This document shows, in pieces, positions 7,001 to 10,505 of a stretch of 10,505 nucleotides of DNA. The DNA comes from Burkholderiaceae bacterium (lineage in GTDB: Bacteria > Pseudomonadota > Gammaproteobacteria > Burkholderiales > Burkholderiaceae_C). Positions within the stretch are counted from its first letter, which is position 1, and the number at the start of each line of letters is the position of its first letter. Under the pieces are notes generated by a model. That model did not search any database. It was not told where the DNA came from and saw only the letters and a program-made list of their open reading frames with translations. Both the position numbers and the translations under genes were made by a program. Location of the stretch: NCBI GenBank assembly GCA_023262365.1, contig JALRBF010000365.1, positions 1-10,505 of the forward strand. Direction: 5' to 3'.

Positions 7001-8817
7001 GCACTCACCTCTTGCGCTGTTGGCGTTTCAACCGTGAGTCGGCTGTGCGCCTCGTACGGGTAAACATCCGAAATATGCCCTTGTTTGATGCGTTCTTGGT
7101 GCATGCGCCAATACGCCGGGTCAAGCAAATCGGCGTGCGCGGCCATGAACACATCGCGCACCTTGGCGTTGCCCAGCAAAAACGGCGCAAACGTCTCGGG
7201 AAACACATCGCGCGGCCCCACCGCGTACCAAATTTCGCCCGACATTTCGTCCTCTTCGTTGCGCGGCGACGGCACCTCGCGAAAGTTGCAATCGGTGATG
7301 TACTCAATCTCGTCGTAGTCGTAAAACACCACCTTACCGTGCCGCGTCACGCCAAAGTTTTTCCACAACATATCGCCCGGAAAAATATTGGCCGCCACCA
7401 TCTCTTTAATTGCGTTGCCGTATTCCACTACCACGTGCTGCAGCTGCTGCAAGGTCGCGGCGTCGTCTGGGCGCTCGTTGAGCGCATCAAACACTTCTTG
7501 CAAGTAAATGTTTAGCGGAATCATGCGCCGCTCAATGTACACATGGCGTATCACTACCTCGTCGGCCTGCGCCGGGTTGGGGTCAGAGAACTCCAACTGA
7601 CTGCCCACTTGTGCTTGCAATTCTTGCAACAACGCTGGCTCAAAGCGCGCCAGCGGAAACGCCACCAGACTGTACTCCATGGTATCGGCCATGCGCCCCA
7701 CGCGGTCGTGCTGCTTCACCAACAAGTACTTGTCCTTGATTTGTTCGCGCGTGGTTTCTTTTTGTGGTGGGTAGTGGTCTTTAATCACCTTAAAGACAAA
7801 CGGAAAACTTGGTAAGTCAAACACCATCATCACCATGCCCTTGATGCCTGGGGCCACCCGAAAGCGGTCGGTGCTGTGCCGTAAGTGATGCAAAAAATCG
7901 CGGTAAAAAAGCGTCTTACCTTGCTTGGCCAAGCCCAGCGCGTTGTACAGCTCGGCACGTGGCTTGCGCGGCATCAGGGTGCGCAAAAACTGCACGTACG
8001 CCGAGGGCACTTGCATGTCCACCATAAAGTACGCGCGTGTAAACGAAAACAAAATTTGTAACTCCGCGGCGCCAAACAATGCCGCGTCCACCACCACGCC
8101 ATCGGCGCTGGGGTGCAGCAACGCCAGGGCAAACGGCTCTTCTTGAAAGCCGTTAATCAGTTTGCCCACCACGTAAGCGCCTTTGTTGCGAAAGAACAAG
8201 CTGTCAAGCACCTGCACCTGAAAATTCGGGCGCATCCGCCCACGCCCCAACTGCCGCTCAAAGGCACGCGCCACGCGCTGCGCGTCGGCCTCAATCGCCA
8301 CAAACGGTACGGTCAGGCCAAAGTCCAGCAGCATCTGCTGCATCGAGGCGGCCAGCTCGTTGCGCTTGGGGTAGTAGGCGCGGTAGGTGGGGGTGTCATC
8401 AGCCTCCAGATACTCGGTACTGATGGCGGGCCGTACAAAAATGAAGTCATTACGAAAATAATGACGATGCAAAATCTTGGTCGTCACCGAATTAAAAAAC
8501 GTCTCGGCCAACTCCGGCTGGTGGTGCCCCACCAGCATGCCAATAAATAGCAACTTGACCTGCTGCCATACAGCAGTGGGCTGGGAGCCGGCGGCAAACT
8601 GCTCGGTTAACTGCGCCACCGTCTCAGCCACGCGCTGATCATAAAACGCAATGCGCTCGCGCTGCGCGCTTTGCTGCTCGCTCCAGTTGCGCTGTTCAAA
8701 GCGCGGCTTGGCGCTGGCCGAGGACTCGCGAAACAGCCGGTAGTGCCGCTCAAAGCCGTGCAGCAAGGCCTGCGCCATTTCCTGCGCCACGTTCGAGTCA
8801 AGCACCGGCGCTTTCAT
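6997..8817 (-). CDS. aceK: Isocitrate dehydrogenase kinase/phosphatase AceK
   Basis: A bifunctional enzyme that phosphorylates (inactivates) and dephosphorylates isocitrate dehydrogenase, setting the split of isocitrate between the TCA cycle and the glyoxylate shunt. It has 606 residues, somewhat longer than the 578 of E. coli. The N-terminal regulatory domain spans roughly 1-310. The kinase-like domain carries FPFVFKVIKD (338-347; Lys343 as the probable ATP-contacting lysine), the adenine/loop region NIFPGDMLWKNFGVTRHG (477-494; Asp482) and FYDYDEIEY (498-506; Asp500, Asp502). These match the AceK catalytic segments, so the protein looks active. The ATG overlaps the carbonic anhydrase stop (ATGA), with GGGAG about 10 nt upstream. 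The gene is classically the last of aceBAK; here neither aceA nor aceB is adjacent, which ties its expression to the leucine/acetyl-CoA genes instead. Confidence 0.96.
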   Translation of the reverse strand: MKAPVLDSNVAQEMAQALLHGFERHYRLFRESSASAKPRFEQRNWSEQQSAQRERIAFYDQRVAETVAQLTEQFAAGSQPTAVWQQVKLLFIGMLVGHHQPELAETFFNSVTTKILHRHYFRNDFIFVRPAISTEYLEADDTPTYRAYYPKRNELAASMQQMLLDFGLTVPFVAIEADAQRVARAFERQLGRGRMRPNFQVQVLDSLFFRNKGAYVVGKLINGFQEEPFALALLHPSADGVVVDAALFGAAELQILFSFTRAYFMVDMQVPSAYVQFLRTLMPRKPRAELYNALGLAKQGKTLFYRDFLHHLRHSTDRFRVAPGIKGMVMMVFDLPSFPFVFKVIKDHYPPQKETTREQIKDKYLLVKQHDRVGRMADTMEYSLVAFPLARFEPALLQELQAQVGSQLEFSDPNPAQADEVVIRHVYIERRMIPLNIYLQEVFDALNERPDDAATLQQLQHVVVEYGNAIKEMVAANIFPGDMLWKNFGVTRHGKVVFYDYDEIEYITDCNFREVPSPRNEEDEMSGEIWYAVGPRDVFPETFAPFLLGNAKVRDVFMAAHADLLDPAYWRMHQERIKQGHISDVYPYEAHSRLTVETPTAQEVSA

Positions 8818-9497
8818 GCGCGCTGGGCTCCCAAGCCAACCACGCGCTGGGCCACCGCCTGTACCGCCTGCTCACGGCGGGCGCCAAGCTCGGCTGCGGT
8901 CGAGACCGAAATGCGTAAATCCTGCAACAGCCCATCGTGCAAGCCGTACACCCAGCCATGCACGGTCAGCGCTTGGCCGCGCGCCCACGCGTCAGCCACC
9001 ACCGTGGTTTGGCACACATTGGCCACCTGCTCAATCACGTTGAGCTCGCACATGGCCAACGCCCGCTGCGCCTCGTCCAACCGCCCCAGCAACGCCTGAT
9101 GCCGGTCGCGCACGTCCTGAATATGGCGCAACCAGTTATCGGCTAAGCCCACACGCGCCCCCTCCAGCGCGGCCTGCACCCCGGCGCAGCCATAGTGCCC
9201 CACCACCATCACGTGCCGCACCTGCAGCCGCTCGGCGGCAAATTGCAGCGCCGACAGCGCATTCAAATCCGAGTGCACCACCACGTTGGCCACGTTGCGG
9301 TGCACGAACACCTCGCCCGGCTCAAGCCCCGTAATTTGGTTGGCCGGTACGCGGCTGTCCGAGCACCCAATCCACATGTAGCGCGGCTTTTGCTGCGCCG
9401 TTAAACGGCTAAAAAATCCGGGTTGCTGTTGCTCCATCTGCGCCGCCCACTGGCGGTTATGGGCAAACAACTCGCTCAATTCCTCGTACTCATTCAT
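8814..9497 (-). CDS. can: Beta-class carbonic anhydrase
   Basis: A cytoplasmic zinc enzyme interconverting CO2 and bicarbonate; 227 residues, close to the 220 of E. coli Can. Seen directly: CSDSRVPANQITGLEPGE (45-62), giving zinc ligand Cys45, the Asp47-Arg49 dyad, and HYGC (101-104) giving ligands His101 and Cys104. These correspond to Cys42, Asp44, Arg46, His98 and Cys101 of E. coli Can. HRNVANVV (66-73) is the other family signature. The start overlaps the end of the MerR gene by 8 bp (ATGAATGA), and GGGAG lies about 8 nt upstream of the ATG. The stop overlaps the aceK start. The methylcrotonyl-CoA carboxylase encoded downstream consumes bicarbonate, which gives a plausible reason for co-expression. 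Confidence 0.96.
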   Translation of the reverse strand: MNEYEELSELFAHNRQWAAQMEQQQPGFFSRLTAQQKPRYMWIGCSDSRVPANQITGLEPGEVFVHRNVANVVVHSDLNALSALQFAAERLQVRHVMVVGHYGCAGVQAALEGARVGLADNWLRHIQDVRDRHQALLGRLDEAQRALAMCELNVIEQVANVCQTTVVADAWARGQALTVHGWVYGLHDGLLQDLRISVSTAAELGARREQAVQAVAQRVVGLGAQRA

Positions 9498-9894
9498 GCG
9501 ACAACTCCCTGCGATGGTTTAAACGCTGCAACACGGCGCGCGCCTCGCGCTCGTGGCTTTTCACCTCATTGACGTTGGCCTGCAACTCGGCCAACTGCCG
9601 CTCCAAGCCACGCCGGTGTTCGGCCAACACTTGCAAAAACCGCTGCAACTGCGGCGCCGTGTCGCGCGGGCTGTCGTACATGTCAATTAACTCTTTGGCC
9701 TCGGTCAACGACAACCCCAAGCGCTTGGCGCGCAGCGTCAGCCGCAGCCGCGTGCGGTCACGCGCACTGTAAACCCGCACCCGCCCACCCGGGCCGCGCC
9801 GGTTTGGCTCGAGCAACCCCAAGTCCTCGTAAAATCGAATGGCACGCGTGGTCAGGTCAAACTCTTTGGCGAGGTCGCGAATGGTGTATTCCAT
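9490..9894 (-). CDS. liuR: MerR-family transcriptional regulator, LiuR-like
   Basis: A 134-residue regulator of usual MerR length. The N-terminal winged helix-turn-helix is clear: YTIRDLAKEFDLTTRAIRFYEDLGLL (3-28), then RVRVYSARDRTRLRLTLRAKRLGLSL (38-63). Residues about 78-126 are a long charged, leucine-spaced helix, the dimerising coiled coil. The protein has no cysteine at all, which argues against the metal- and thiol-sensing MerR branches. The LiuR group, which controls leucine/isovalerate genes in proteobacteria, is of this short type and its targets lie in the same cluster; I infer acyl-CoA-responsive control from context, not from a visible ligand pocket. The ATG has no clear Shine-Dalgarno sequence. 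A perfect palindrome 42 bp upstream is a likely autoregulatory operator. The end overlaps the carbonic anhydrase gene by 8 bp. Alternative: another MerR subgroup with the same fold. Confidence 0.85.
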   Translation of the reverse strand: MEYTIRDLAKEFDLTTRAIRFYEDLGLLEPNRRGPGGRVRVYSARDRTRLRLTLRAKRLGLSLTEAKELIDMYDSPRDTAPQLQRFLQVLAEHRRGLERQLAELQANVNEVKSHEREARAVLQRLNHRRELSHE

Positions 9895-9928
9895 AAAAAC
9901 TGCGTGACAGCGTGCGGCAACAAGAACC

Positions 9929-9957
9929 TTTTTAATTGACGTTTACGTAAACGTCAA
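9929..9957 (-). promoter_or_regulatory. Probable promoter of the regulator-led minus-strand operon
   Basis: Reading the minus strand, TTGACG (9957-9952, five of six to the sigma70 -35 consensus) is followed after 16-17 nt by TTAAAA/TAAAAA (9935-9929), a fair -10. A transcript would begin near 9922, giving a leader of about 29 nt. The -35 hexamer is one arm of the palindrome, so the regulator would bind across it. This assignment is by eye. Confidence 0.5.
9936..9957. promoter_or_regulatory. Perfect 22-bp palindrome, probable MerR/LiuR operator
   Basis: The left half TTGACGTTTAC is followed directly by its exact reverse complement GTAAACGTCAA. The tetramer ACGT occurs three times at a 6-bp period (9939, 9945, 9951). 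The site sits between two divergent genes, one of them a MerR regulator, and MerR proteins bind symmetric sites lying between or across the -35 and -10 elements. The sequence agrees with what I recall of LiuR-type sites in proteobacteria, but I cannot run a motif comparison. The zero-length spacer between the halves makes an RNA hairpin role unlikely. Confidence 0.75.
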
Positions 9958-9966
9958 CTTCATCTT
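9936..9966 (+). promoter_or_regulatory. Possible promoter of the divergent metallo-hydrolase gene
   Basis: Plus-strand TTGACG (9936-9941) is a good -35. The -10 is poor: CATCTT at 9961-9966 would give a 19-bp spacer, the long spacing typical of MerR-activated promoters, while a 17-bp spacer gives TTCATC. Either way transcription would begin within about 5-12 nt of the ATG at 9979. Low confidence. Confidence 0.3.
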
Positions 9967-9978
9967 AACCGAAAACGC

Positions 9979-10505
9979 ATGAACCCACTCGAACAGCGCC
10001 TGCACTACCCCATGGGCGACGCCCTACCCGCCGTTGGCCAAACCCTGGAGGTGGTGCCCGGCGTGCGCTGGGTGCGCATGACGCTGCCGTTTGCCTTGGA
10101 CCACATCAACCTTTGGCTGCTGCGCGATACGCTAACGGTTGACGGCCAAGCCACACCGGGCTGGACGCTGGTGGACTGCGGCATCAGCCACCCCGACACC
10201 CAACAGGCCTGGGAGCAAGTGTTTGCCACCCAGCTCGACGGCTTGCCCATTTTGCGCGTGGTGGTCACCCACATGCACCCCGACCACGTGGGCCTGGCCC
10301 ACTGGCTGTGCCAGCGCTGGAGCACCCCCAGCCACCGCTGCATGCTGCACATGAGCAGCCTGGACTTTGCCATGGCGCACCTGGGCAGCATGGGCGGCAC
10401 GGCCTTTGGCGGAGACGAGGCGGCCGACTTTTTTGCTGAACACGGCCTAAGTGACCCCGAAGACATTGCCAAGGTTCGCGCCCGGCGCAACCATTACTCG
10501 GGCCT
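9979..10505 (+). CDS. Metallo-beta-lactamase-fold hydrolase, C-terminus cut off by the window
   Basis: An open reading frame starting with ATG at 9979 and running off the right edge; 175 codons are visible. The metal-binding motif THMHPDHVGLA (97-107; His98, His100, Asp102, His103) defines the MBL fold. It is preceded by LVDCGI (65-70), the usual strand carrying the Asp before the motif. The remaining ligands (later His and Asp) lie partly outside the window. The family includes glyoxalase II, thioesterase-like and lactonase enzymes; the substrate cannot be read from this portion. Its divergence from a LiuR-like regulator through a shared palindrome suggests a role linked to acyl-CoA metabolism (for example hydrolysis of an acyl-CoA or other ester), but this is inference. 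No Shine-Dalgarno sequence is seen before the ATG. An in-frame ATG at 10012 has none either, so the upstream start is kept. Confidence 0.85.
   Translation, partial: MNPLEQRLHYPMGDALPAVGQTLEVVPGVRWVRMTLPFALDHINLWLLRDTLTVDGQATPGWTLVDCGISHPDTQQAWEQVFATQLDGLPILRVVVTHMHPDHVGLAHWLCQRWSTPSHRCMLHMSSLDFAMAHLGSMGGTAFGGDEAADFFAEHGLSDPEDIAKVRARRNHYSG

Noticed and set aside
6703..7515. 270-codon open frame on the plus strand spanning the thiolase/aceK junction
   Set aside because: Antisense to two genes with intact catalytic motifs; Pro/Arg-rich then His-rich product with no domain.

Overview
The window looks like chromosomal DNA of a GC-rich betaproteobacterium, most likely Burkholderiales and possibly Comamonadaceae. 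This rests on the protein sequences and on a MerR regulator / carbonic anhydrase / aceK / thiolase / methylcrotonyl-CoA carboxylase gene set that I associate with that group. It is inference; there is no rRNA or other taxonomic marker. I see no mobile element, CRISPR array, tRNA or rRNA.

Layout. Eight genes lie head to tail on the minus strand, and one divergent gene lies on the plus strand at the right edge. In the direction of transcription (right to left) the order is: MerR-family regulator (LiuR-like, 9490-9894), beta-carbonic anhydrase (8814-9497), isocitrate dehydrogenase kinase/phosphatase AceK (6997-8817), acetyl-CoA acetyltransferase-type thiolase (5816-7000), TrkA (4390-5778), TrkH (2918-4381), methylcrotonyl-CoA carboxylase carboxyltransferase subunit (1260-2870), methylglutaconyl-CoA hydratase (445-1254), and the N-terminal part of the biotin carboxylase subunit (1-448, running off the left edge). 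The first four genes overlap one another by 4-8 bp, and the last three are separated by 5 bp or overlap by 4 bp. The only gaps of any size are 37 bp before trkA and 47 bp between trkH and the carboxyltransferase gene. No intergenic stretch exceeds 90 bp and no terminator is visible.

At the right edge a metallo-beta-lactamase-fold hydrolase (9979 to the edge) is divergent from the regulator. The 84-bp gap between them holds a perfect 22-bp palindrome (9936-9957). It contains a TTGACG -35-like hexamer on each strand and is the probable operator of the MerR regulator.

How the genes fit together (inference). The core is the lower leucine/isovalerate (Liu) pathway: 3-methylcrotonyl-CoA is carboxylated by the biotin-dependent carboxylase and then hydrated to HMG-CoA, whose cleavage gives acetyl-CoA and acetoacetate. 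Carbonic anhydrase could supply the bicarbonate the carboxylase uses. The thiolase handles acetoacetyl-CoA. AceK would divert carbon at isocitrate to the glyoxylate shunt when growth depends on acetyl-CoA. The potassium uptake pair trkA-trkH has no obvious place in this pathway and splits the cluster in two. Isovaleryl-CoA dehydrogenase (liuA) is not in the window, and HMG-CoA lyase could lie beyond the left edge.
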